From Desulfobia sp. (GTDB lineage Bacteria; Desulfobacterota; Desulfobulbia; Desulfobulbales; SURF-16): 5,228 bases of DNA. Below, piece after piece: positions 1-5,228 of this stretch; position 1 is the stretch's first letter, and every line of letters begins with the position of its first letter. A program made the position numbers and the translations under genes. The notes beneath the pieces were generated by a model. That model did not search any database. It saw only the letters and a program-made list of their open reading frames with translations, and had not been told where the DNA came from. Where the stretch lies: assembly GCA_030608985.1 (NCBI GenBank), contig JAUWDC010000125.1, positions 1 through 5,228 on the forward strand, read 5' to 3'.

Positions 1-783
1 CTCGAGGTAAACATCAGATATTTCTATATCAATCTGTGTGTTAATTTTAAAATAGATGGTCAAAATTTCTCCGCCGGAAGTCGTGACTCTGACAGGAGAG
101 GCAACCTCTTCCTGAAGCGCCGCGATGATTGCAGATGCCACAGCTCCTGTTCCGCAGGCCAAGGTTTCATCCTCTACCCCTCTCTCATATGTCCTGACAT
201 GAATTTCGTTTTCATTGATAACTTCAACAAAATTCACATTTGTGCCGGCAGGTTGATATATCTCATGAAAACGAATGCTGTGCCCCCACTCTTTCACCTG
301 AGTATGACTGTTATTCTTTACAAAAATGACGGCGTGGGGAACTCCTGTATTAATACTATGAACTATCGTGGAACTGCCATCCAATTCAACCTGACGGTTA
401 AGCACCAGGTTCTCCGGTGGTGTCATGGCCAGTTTTATCTCTTCTCCTGCTACCTCAGCCCTGATTTCACCTGCAACTGTTAAAAAACTCATATTGGCAG
501 GCGCAATCCCTTTTGCATAGGCGAAGCGAGCCGCGCATCGGGCACCATTTCCGCACATTTCCGCTTGACTGCCATCCCCATTGAAAAATTGCCAGCGAAA
601 ATCTGCATTCTCATCATTTTCAATCAGAATGAGACCGTCAGCGCCAACTGAAAATTTACGCCGACATACGGACTTGGCAAATACAGACATTTCTTCTTTG
701 CTCAAAAAGGTCTGTCGATGATCAATGATAATGAAATCATTGCCTGTTCCACTCATTTTTGTAAATCGAATTGGAAAATCCAT
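1..783 (-). CDS. dapF: Diaminopimelate epimerase, C-terminus cut by window edge
   Basis: DapF interconverts LL- and meso-diaminopimelate in the cytoplasm by a cofactor-free two-cysteine mechanism; meso-DAP feeds peptidoglycan and LysA. The reverse strand is open for 261 codons from ATG at 783 to the window edge with no stop or frameshift. Visible motifs are FTKMSGTGNDF near residues 7-17, the first catalytic block EMCGNGARC with Cys77, and the second block ACGTGAVAS with Cys210; both family cysteines are present. The family is usually about 275-285 residues, so roughly 15-20 C-terminal residues lie outside. An in-frame ATG at 804 would add seven residues (MRSVLSI), but it has no Shine-Dalgarno, whereas a GAGGT lies 14 bases before the 783 ATG, which is longer than ideal. 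I prefer 783 because the family starts just before the KM.G.GNDF motif. It follows lysA after 198 bases that hold a possible terminator, so it may have its own promoter; I see no convincing one. Confidence 0.96.
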   Translation of the reverse strand, partial: MDFPIRFTKMSGTGNDFIIIDHRQTFLSKEEMSVFAKSVCRRKFSVGADGLILIENDENADFRWQFFNGDGSQAEMCGNGARCAARFAYAKGIAPANMSFLTVAGEIRAEVAGEEIKLAMTPPENLVLNRQVELDGSSTIVHSINTGVPHAVIFVKNNSHTQVKEWGHSIRFHEIYQPAGTNVNFVEVINENEIHVRTYERGVEDETLACGTGAVASAIIAALQEEVASPVRVTTSGGEILTIYFKINTQIDIEISDVYLE

Positions 784-805
784 AATACTTAATACAGACC
801 TCATT

Positions 806-837
806 AAAGGGTGCAGAGGAATTAGGCACAACCCTTT
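806..837. repeat. Small inverted repeat in the dapF leader
   Basis: AAAGGGT at 806-812 is the exact reverse complement of ACCCTTT at 831-837, separated by 18 bases. On the dapF sense strand this hairpin lies just upstream of the alternative ATG at 804 and ends 22 bases before the ATG at 783. On the plus strand it is followed by a short T run. It could be a weak terminator or leader hairpin, but a 7-bp stem with an 18-base loop can arise by chance and no regulatory class is recognisable. Confidence 0.25.
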
Positions 838-879
838 TATTCACAGGAAACTCGACCATAATTGGACATACACCGGCCT

Positions 880-967
880 GAGTTTTAAGTTAAACAAAGT
901 GTTAAGTTTTAAGTAAATTTATCAGATTATCCATTGCTTAAAACTTAACACTTGCAACTTAAAACTC
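880..967. repeat. Long inverted repeat built from heptamers, lysA-dapF spacer
   Basis: The outer arms at 880-891 and 956-967 are perfect 12-base reverse complements. The inner arms at 897-913 and 937-953 are perfect 17-base reverse complements. Between them is a small internal mismatch (892-896 against 954-955), and the loop is 23 bases at 914-936. The total is 29 paired bases, AT-rich. Both arms are themselves degenerate 7-bp tandem repeats of the type CTTAAAA / CTTAACA, so the palindrome looks like a heptamer array facing its own inverted copy. It lies in the spacer downstream of lysA and upstream of dapF and could form a hairpin in RNA or a cruciform in DNA. It lacks the GC-rich stem plus T tract of a classical terminator, so its role is unknown. 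Confidence 0.85.
937..964 (+). repeat. Four tandem CTTAAAA-type heptamers
   Basis: Read on the plus strand, the units are CTTAAAA (937-943), CTTAACA (944-950), CTTGCAA (951-957) and CTTAAAA (958-964), followed by CTC. The period is exactly seven with one to three changes per unit. The opposite arm, read on the minus strand from 913 to 883, repeats the same order (CTTAAAA, CTTAACA, a 10-base degenerate unit, CTTAAAA) and also ends in CTC at 882-880. The array is non-coding. Confidence 0.75.
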
Positions 968-980
968 CGGCGTCAGCCGG
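967..980 (-). terminator. Probable weak intrinsic terminator after lysA
   Basis: Two bases after the lysA stop codon begins, on the transcribed strand, a 5-bp GC stem CCGGC/GCCGG (980-976 with 971-967) with a TGAC tetraloop, followed by AG and a short TTTT run. Position and order fit a Rho-independent terminator ending the argG-argH-lipoprotein-lysA transcript. The stem is short and the T tract is only four long, so termination may be partial. The first downstream bases also form one arm of the long inverted repeat, so the two structures could compete. Confidence 0.45.
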
Positions 981-981
981 T

Positions 982-2220
982 TTACGGAATGGTCTCACCC
1001 GCAATCAAGTCTTCATTCGTTTCCCGCTTCCGGATAACATAAAACGTATCCCCATCAACGAGAATTTCAGGAACCCGGGGTCGGGAATTATAATTTGAAG
1101 ACATTGTAAAGCCATAGGCCCCGGAACTCATTATTGCCAGCAAGTCTCCACTCTCACAAATCGGAACCTCCTGGTCTCGGGCCAGGAAATCTCCTGTCTC
1201 ACATATCGGCCCAACAACGTCTACCACTTCGTTTCCCTCTTCTGTGTCGATGACCGGACGAATTGCATGGTATGCATCATACAGGCTGGGACGGGCCAAA
1301 TCATTCATCCCGGCATCAACAATAACAAATTTTTTCCCACCTTTTTTGGTATATAAAACCTTTGTGACGAGGATTCCGGCATTTCCCACTATAACCCTGC
1401 CCGGCTCCAGTATCAAGATGCAGTCAAGCCCTTCCATCTCGTTCTTAATAGCTTCAGCATAGGCCGCCGGTAATGGCGGATCCTCAGCATCATAGCGAAT
1501 GCCCAATCCCCCTCCAATATCGAGATAGGAAATATGGATTCCCGCTTCTTCCAGCCGACCAATGAAAATTTTGACTTTCTGCAGGGACTCCACAAAAGGA
1601 GAAATCTGTGTCAACTGGGACCCAATATGACAACTGACGCCAATGACATCAATATGTGCCATCTTCTGTGCTGCAGTATAGATTCCCAAGGCCCCCTGAA
1701 TAGGAATACCAAACTTGTTCTGTGCCAGACCTGTGGAAATATATGCATGGGTTTTCGGGTCGACATCAGGATTCACCCGAAAGGAAACAGGGGCAGAAAC
1801 ATTCATCTCTTCAGCAACCTTCTGCAGAGTAAACAGCTCCTGTTCAGACTCAACATTGAACATCAGGATCCCGGACTTCAGGCCAAACCTCATCTCATCA
1901 ACAGTTTTACCAACGCCGGAATAGACAATTTTTCGTGGGTCCACTTCTGCTTTGAGCGCCCTGAACAATTCACCGCCGGACACAATATCAGCTCCCCCAC
2001 CAAGACCAGCAAACAAATTAAGAATAGCAATGTTTGAACATGCTTTTGTTGCAAAACAGGTAATATGAGGCATTGTAAAAGCCTCATCAAACGCCCTGAA
2101 ATGGCGATTCAGGGTCGCCGTACTGTACAGGTAAAAAGGAGTGCCGACTTTAGCGGCAATATCCCGGACAGGTACTGATTCACAATATAATTCTTTATTT
2201 TTATATTCAAAATGATGCAT
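982..2220 (-). CDS. lysA: Diaminopimelate decarboxylase
   Basis: LysA is the PLP-dependent, fold-type III cytoplasmic enzyme that decarboxylates meso-DAP to L-lysine, the last step of the pathway. The 412-residue protein has the usual length. It shows the PLP lysine in CFATKACSN (Lys59), HIGSQ (198-202), the phosphate-binding GGGLG (236-240), EPGR (272-275), DAGMNDLARPSLYDAYH (302-318), the catalytic Cys340-Glu341 in GPICETGD, and the C-terminal GAYGFTMSSNYN. The first half is the TIM-barrel domain and the end is the beta domain. The start MHHFEYKN is the only plausible one and matches family starts. No Shine-Dalgarno is visible: the nine bases after the lipoprotein stop read ACAAAAAAC, so translation probably depends on coupling to that gene. 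Oddities are Cys61 where many homologues have Asn in KANSN, and a second PICESGD at 353-359 echoing the catalytic motif. Confidence 0.98.
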   Translation of the reverse strand: MHHFEYKNKELYCESVPVRDIAAKVGTPFYLYSTATLNRHFRAFDEAFTMPHITCFATKACSNIAILNLFAGLGGGADIVSGGELFRALKAEVDPRKIVYSGVGKTVDEMRFGLKSGILMFNVESEQELFTLQKVAEEMNVSAPVSFRVNPDVDPKTHAYISTGLAQNKFGIPIQGALGIYTAAQKMAHIDVIGVSCHIGSQLTQISPFVESLQKVKIFIGRLEEAGIHISYLDIGGGLGIRYDAEDPPLPAAYAEAIKNEMEGLDCILILEPGRVIVGNAGILVTKVLYTKKGGKKFVIVDAGMNDLARPSLYDAYHAIRPVIDTEEGNEVVDVVGPICETGDFLARDQEVPICESGDLLAIMSSGAYGFTMSSNYNSRPRVPEILVDGDTFYVIRKRETNEDLIAGETIP

Positions 2221-2229
2221 GTTTTTTGT

Positions 2230-3276
2230 CTATTTCGTAACTGAAAGTTGCTTAGAAAAGGAGCTTTCGTTTGGAGGAGACGCCCTGTCAAAAGACGTGA
2301 CGCTATAATACCAGCCCCCCTCTCCCTCAGGTGTTTTTTTGTCTACATAGGAAAAGGCCCCTGCGCTTATCTCTCCAACGAGAACCCACGAGGTTTCCTC
2401 TGTACGACGGTAAATCTTATATCCCGCTAAATCAACTGACGAGACACTGTCCCAGAGAATCTTTACACCATTACTTACCAACACAAAGGAAAGCAAGTCT
2501 GGTGGAGGTGGAGGAGTTATATCACTGGGAACAGCTGAAATCGTTTTACTGAGTCCCCCTGGGATCATTGAATCATTATACACATGCTGGGTTTGCACCT
2601 GATAAAAATACTCCCTGCCGTTCCGCGCATTCCGATCAACAAAACGAGTCTCTTGTATAGGTGATCCCATGGCAGAAAATTCTTTCCCCTCTGTTCTTCT
2701 ATATACCTGGTAAAGCATCGGCAAGGAGAGGAGTTCGCCACCAATATAGGTGGAGACAGGATGCCAGTTGAGATGAAGCGTGCCATCTCCCACCTTTAAT
2801 TTCAGCCCTGTCGGCTCTGACGCCGGATGATCCCACCAGAACGACACTTTGTTAGATTCTTCACTGACTATATTCCAACCGGAATGGGACTTCACCATAA
2901 AAGAATAGTGATACCCAGGGAGGAAATCAGATAACCGCATTGTGACCTTTTCACCTGGCGAGAGGGATTCGCTGTCGATTTTAAGCTTTGAAACAAAGTC
3001 AACCGGACATCCGGAACAGTATTTATCTTCTGAAGTTCTGCTTTGATAAAGCATGAAATATCCAATGGTATCCAAGGCCGTACCAGCAACAGATTCTTTC
3101 GGGTAACTCCAGGTCAGGCTGACATTTTCCATAGTATGGGTATACTCCAGATCATTGACAGCTACGGGAATAGCGACATCAGGAGGTACAGGAGGGGTCT
3201 TCTTTCCACACCCGGCCACTGATAATCCTGTAGCGAGAATAATCAAGACAAGTATAGCCTGCCGCAACATGATCAT
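2230..3276 (-). CDS. Outer-membrane-type lipoprotein with Fn3-like domains, LptM-like N-terminus
   Basis: This is a predicted secreted lipoprotein of 348 residues whose exact job is unknown. It has a basic start, a hydrophobic stretch (about 7-21) and a lipobox VAGC with the acylated Cys23. The mature N-terminus CGKKTPPVPPD recalls the LptM/YifL-LppL small lipoproteins (CG.KGP...P). Three fibronectin-type-III-like units can be inferred at about 38-148, 152-250 and 255-346 from repeated patterns such as L.W.P, YQVYRR / YKIYRR, F.DR / YVDK and YFYQVQ / WYYSVTS. A PPPPP linker (255-259) precedes the last. CSGC at 87-90 could form a periplasmic disulfide. Gly24 and no Asp at +2 are compatible with outer-membrane sorting. 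The ATG overlaps the argH stop (TAATG), with GGGG eight bases upstream; an ATG at codon 3 is an alternative. Neighbouring lysA and dapF match the genomic setting of LppL/YifL. Fn3 units suggest protein or glycan binding, which is inference. Confidence 0.85.
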   Translation of the reverse strand: MIMLRQAILVLIILATGLSVAGCGKKTPPVPPDVAIPVAVNDLEYTHTMENVSLTWSYPKESVAGTALDTIGYFMLYQSRTSEDKYCSGCPVDFVSKLKIDSESLSPGEKVTMRLSDFLPGYHYSFMVKSHSGWNIVSEESNKVSFWWDHPASEPTGLKLKVGDGTLHLNWHPVSTYIGGELLSLPMLYQVYRRTEGKEFSAMGSPIQETRFVDRNARNGREYFYQVQTQHVYNDSMIPGGLSKTISAVPSDITPPPPPDLLSFVLVSNGVKILWDSVSSVDLAGYKIYRRTEETSWVLVGEISAGAFSYVDKKTPEGEGGWYYSVTSFDRASPPNESSFSKQLSVTK

Positions 3277-4664
3277 TACTGCATCCCCAGATCTTTTTCT
3301 GCCTGTGCAAGGGCTTCCTCCACCCTCACCTGGGCAGTACCTCCGGCTGATTGTCTGCTGTCTACTGACCCCTTGACCGTAAGCACAGGAAAGACATCTT
3401 TGTCTATTGCTTCAGAAAAACGCCGGAGTTCATCAAGAGATAAATCTGTTAATTCTTTCCCCAGTTCAACGCAGTATGCAACTGTTTTTCCCACAATGGA
3501 ATGAGCCTGCCTGAAAGGAATGTTTTTTACAACAAGATAATCAGCGAGATCTGTTGCTGTCATGAATCCAGCCCTTGTAGCAGCCTCAAGGTTATCTACT
3601 TTAAATTCCATGTTGGCAAGCAGTTCTGCAGTGATGGCAAGACCTTGTGACACCGTGTCAACAGTGTCAAACACGGGCTCTTTGTCTTCCTGGAGATCAC
3701 GGTTATAGGTAAGGGGCAAGCCTTTGATCAGAGTAACCAGGGCCATCAGGTTTCCAACCACACGGCCACTTTTCCCCCTGATCAGTTCCGGAATATCCGG
3801 ATTTTTTTTCTGGGGCATAATACTGCTGCCGGTACAAAAGCTGTCTGACAGGTCCGCAAAGCCGAATTCTTCGCTGGACCAGAGCACGAGTTCCTCGGAA
3901 AGGCGGCTTAAGTGAAGCTGAATCATCGTGCAGCAAAAAACAAACTCTACGGCAAAATCTCTATCGCCAACCGTATCCATGCTGTTAGCTGTTATAGATG
4001 GAAAATCAAGCGCCCTGGCAACATACTCTCTATCAATGGGCAACCCTGTCCCTGCCAATGCAGCAGAGCCAAGTGGAAGGATATTAATTCTCTTCAAACA
4101 GTCCCGCAGCCTCTCCCTGTCCCTGCCAAACATCTCGTAATAGGCAAGCATATGGTGAGAAAGCAAAAGGGGCTGAGCCCGCTGCAGGTGGGTATATCCA
4201 GGCATGATGACTCCCAGATATTTCCTGCCCAGACCAACAAAGGCTTGTTGAACATCCAGGAGTAATGCTGTCAACCGTTCTGTCTCCTCACGGAGATAGA
4301 GCCTGATATCCAGAGAGACCTGATCATTGCGGCTTCGGGCAGTATGAAGCTTCGCACCGGCCGGGCCAATTTTATCCACCAGCACTTTCTCGATATTCAT
4401 ATGAATATCTTCGAGTTCCAGCTTGAACTCAAAACGACCGTCACTGATTTCCTGTTCTATCTCAGCCAGTCCCGCCAGAATCCGGTCACATTCTTCACGG
4501 GTTATTAACCCTTGCTCAGCCAGCATTTTAGCGTGTGCCCTGCTTCCGGCTATGTCATGACGATACAGGCGGCAGTCGTAATGGATGGAGGCGGTAAACT
4601 GTTCTACAGAAGCAGCCGTTCCCTCAGAAAATCGACCGCCCCAGAGTTTGCTTTTGTTAGTCAT
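3276..4664 (-). CDS. argH: Argininosuccinate lyase
   Basis: ArgH splits argininosuccinate into arginine and fumarate, the last step of arginine synthesis, as a cytoplasmic homotetramer of the fumarase/aspartase superfamily. At 462 residues it has the family's usual length. It opens with the typical KLWGGRFSEGT (6-16) and contains HTARSRNDQ (107-115), the active-site THLQRAQP (158-165, His159), the superfamily signature GSSIMPQKKNPD (279-290) with the catalytic serine, and the C-terminal SVDSRQSAGGTA (433-444). All key blocks are intact. The start at 4664 is fixed by the family N-terminus, but the sequence before it has no Shine-Dalgarno: five TAAAATC heptamers end only six bases before the ATG, leaving CCAAAA. 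It lies 77 bases after argG and overlaps the next gene by one base. Expression is probably from the argG side. Confidence 0.99.
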   Translation of the reverse strand: MTNKSKLWGGRFSEGTAASVEQFTASIHYDCRLYRHDIAGSRAHAKMLAEQGLITREECDRILAGLAEIEQEISDGRFEFKLELEDIHMNIEKVLVDKIGPAGAKLHTARSRNDQVSLDIRLYLREETERLTALLLDVQQAFVGLGRKYLGVIMPGYTHLQRAQPLLLSHHMLAYYEMFGRDRERLRDCLKRINILPLGSAALAGTGLPIDREYVARALDFPSITANSMDTVGDRDFAVEFVFCCTMIQLHLSRLSEELVLWSSEEFGFADLSDSFCTGSSIMPQKKNPDIPELIRGKSGRVVGNLMALVTLIKGLPLTYNRDLQEDKEPVFDTVDTVSQGLAITAELLANMEFKVDNLEAATRAGFMTATDLADYLVVKNIPFRQAHSIVGKTVAYCVELGKELTDLSLDELRRFSEAIDKDVFPVLTVKGSVDSRQSAGGTAQVRVEEALAQAEKDLGMQ

Positions 4665-4670
4665 TTTTGG

Positions 4671-4707
4671 GATTTTAGATTTTAGATTTTAGATTTTAGA
4701 TTTTAGA
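4671..4707. repeat. GATTTTA heptamer tandem array abutting argH start
   Basis: Five perfect consecutive copies of GATTTTA occupy 4671-4705, followed by a partial GA at 4706-4707. On the argH sense strand the unit reads TAAAATC and the array ends six bases before the ATG. Perfect identity of the units suggests recent expansion or slippage. It occupies the place of the ribosome-binding site and of any leader element. Confidence 0.95.
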
Positions 4708-4711
4708 ACGC

Positions 4712-4732
4712 CTTATAGCTTATACCTTATAC
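4712..4732. repeat. CTTATAC/CTTATAG heptamer array after argG
   Basis: Three consecutive 7-bp units, CTTATAG (4712-4718), CTTATAC (4719-4725) and CTTATAC (4726-4732), lie between the argG stop and the GATTTTA array, with four bases (ACGC at 4708-4711) separating the two arrays. The period is again seven but the unit differs. No stem-loop terminator for argG is visible in this spacer, which fits read-through into argH. Confidence 0.8.
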
Positions 4733-4741
4733 CTGCAGTTA

Positions 4742-5228
4742 TTATTTGCGTAATGCCTGCATAGTCATTCGCAAAGCATTGAGCCTGATAAAACCGGCTG
4801 CATCAGACTGCGTATACACCTCATCCTCTTCAAAGGTTGCAAAACTTTCCTGGTATAATGACTGATCAGATTTCCTGCCCACAGGAATACAATTTCCCTT
4901 ATACAGTTTTAAGCGGACAACTCCATTTACCGTCTCCTGGGCAACATCCATAGTATTCTGCATGAGTTTCATCTCCGGAGAAAACCAGAAGCCATTGTAG
5001 ATCAACTCGGAATAACGAGGGACAAGGCTGTCTCGTATCTTCATTACTTCCCGGTCCAGAGTGATGGTCTCCATATCCCGATGCGCGGCCCGTAAAATGG
5101 TTCCTCCCGGTGTTTCATACACCCCTCTTGACTTCATCCCGACAAACCGGTTTTCAACCATATCAAGGCGCCCGATACCGTTTTTACCTCCCAGGGAGTT
5201 CAGGCGGGTCAAAATGGTTGCCGGAGAC
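4742..5228 (-). CDS. argG: Argininosuccinate synthase, N-terminal part outside window
   Basis: ArgG condenses citrulline with aspartate using ATP to give argininosuccinate, the substrate of the next gene. Only the last 161 residues of a protein normally about 400 long are here; the reading frame stays open through the window edge at 5228. A TTG at 5212 lies inside the conserved region and is not a start. The sequence runs [26 protein letters not shown] residues into the block [15 protein letters not shown], with the citrulline-contacting Glu of ENR and Tyr of GVYETPG twelve residues apart as in the family. Also present are [28 protein letters not shown] and the end [23 protein letters not shown]. 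It belongs to the type-1 synthase group. The stop TAA is at 4744-4742, and the spacer that follows is heptamer repeats. Confidence 0.98.
   Translation of the reverse strand, partial: SPATILTRLNSLGGKNGIGRLDMVENRFVGMKSRGVYETPGGTILRAAHRDMETITLDREVMKIRDSLVPRYSELIYNGFWFSPEMKLMQNTMDVAQETVNGVVRLKLYKGNCIPVGRKSDQSLYQESFATFEEDEVYTQSDAAGFIRLNALRMTMQALRK

Noticed and set aside
1..6. CTCGAG at the very start, suggesting a clone end.
   Set aside because: It is in frame within dapF (Leu-Glu) and the other window end has no such site; a six-base match is not evidence of a cloning junction.
199..483. Plus-strand open frame of 94 codons.
   Set aside because: It is the antisense shadow of dapF, whose catalytic motifs run uninterrupted through the same bases.
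803..831. Possible dapF promoter: TTGTGC, 17-base gap, TTTAAT on the minus strand.
   Set aside because: The -35 matches at only about half its positions and the -10 lacks the key second A; it would put the start site within about 13 bases of the ATG. Too weak to annotate.
737..859. A 40-codon minus-strand reading frame (ATG at 859) that overlaps the dapF start in another frame, a possible upstream regulatory ORF.
   Set aside because: No Shine-Dalgarno, no recognisable product, no run of regulatory codons such as lysine, and a length easily reached by chance.
937..964. CRISPR-like repeats or an attachment site.
   Set aside because: Units are seven bases with no spacers and there is no cas or integrase gene in the window.
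784..981. Lysine riboswitch (L box) before dapF.
   Set aside because: The spacer is only 198 bases, is largely occupied by the AT-rich palindrome, and shows none of the multi-helix conserved core of the lysine aptamer.
1534..2037. Plus-strand open frame of 167 codons opposite lysA.
   Set aside because: It lies wholly antisense to well-conserved LysA sequence, has no family resemblance and no start signal.
3912..4265. Plus-strand open frame of 117 codons opposite argH.
   Set aside because: Antisense to conserved ArgH blocks including the THLQRAQP region; composition is that of a shadow frame.

Overview
The window is about 46% GC and carries five genes, all on the minus strand. Read in the direction of transcription (high to low coordinates) they are argG (3' part only), argH, a fibronectin-type-III lipoprotein, lysA, and dapF (last residues cut off by the window edge). 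It is a chromosomal housekeeping block for amino-acid synthesis. I see no mobile element, phage gene, CRISPR array, tRNA or rRNA. Class-I argininosuccinate synthase, argininosuccinate lyase, PLP-dependent diaminopimelate decarboxylase and an N-terminal 'TKMSGTGNDF' diaminopimelate epimerase, together with an outer-membrane-type lipoprotein between argH and lysA, suggest a Gram-negative of the former Deltaproteobacteria (Desulfobacterota group). The taxon is an inference from gene order and protein style.

Layout: 5228-4742 is the argG 3' part; 4741-4665 is a 77-bp spacer made almost wholly of two different heptamer tandem repeats; 4664-3276 is argH; 3276-2230 is the lipoprotein gene, which overlaps the argH stop by one base (TAATG); 2220-982 is lysA, nine bases after the lipoprotein stop; 981-784 is a 198-bp spacer with a probable terminator hairpin, a long inverted repeat built from heptamers, and a dapF leader; 783-1 is dapF. 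No gap exceeds 300 bases.

Function: ArgG and ArgH make arginine from citrulline and aspartate. DapF and LysA are the last two steps of the diaminopimelate route: DapF turns LL-DAP into meso-DAP, used in peptidoglycan, and LysA decarboxylates meso-DAP to lysine. The lipoprotein sits where many gamma-proteobacteria carry the small LPS-assembly lipoprotein LptM (LppL/YifL) beside lysA or dapF, and its mature N-terminus (CGKK..PPVPP) resembles that family, but it continues into about 300 residues of Fn3-like domains.

Most of the window is ordinary metabolism. The parts worth a second look are the Fn3 lipoprotein, the heptamer arrays in both real spacers (one running up to 6 bases from the argH ATG and leaving no Shine-Dalgarno), and the heptamer-built 29-bp inverted repeat between lysA and dapF.
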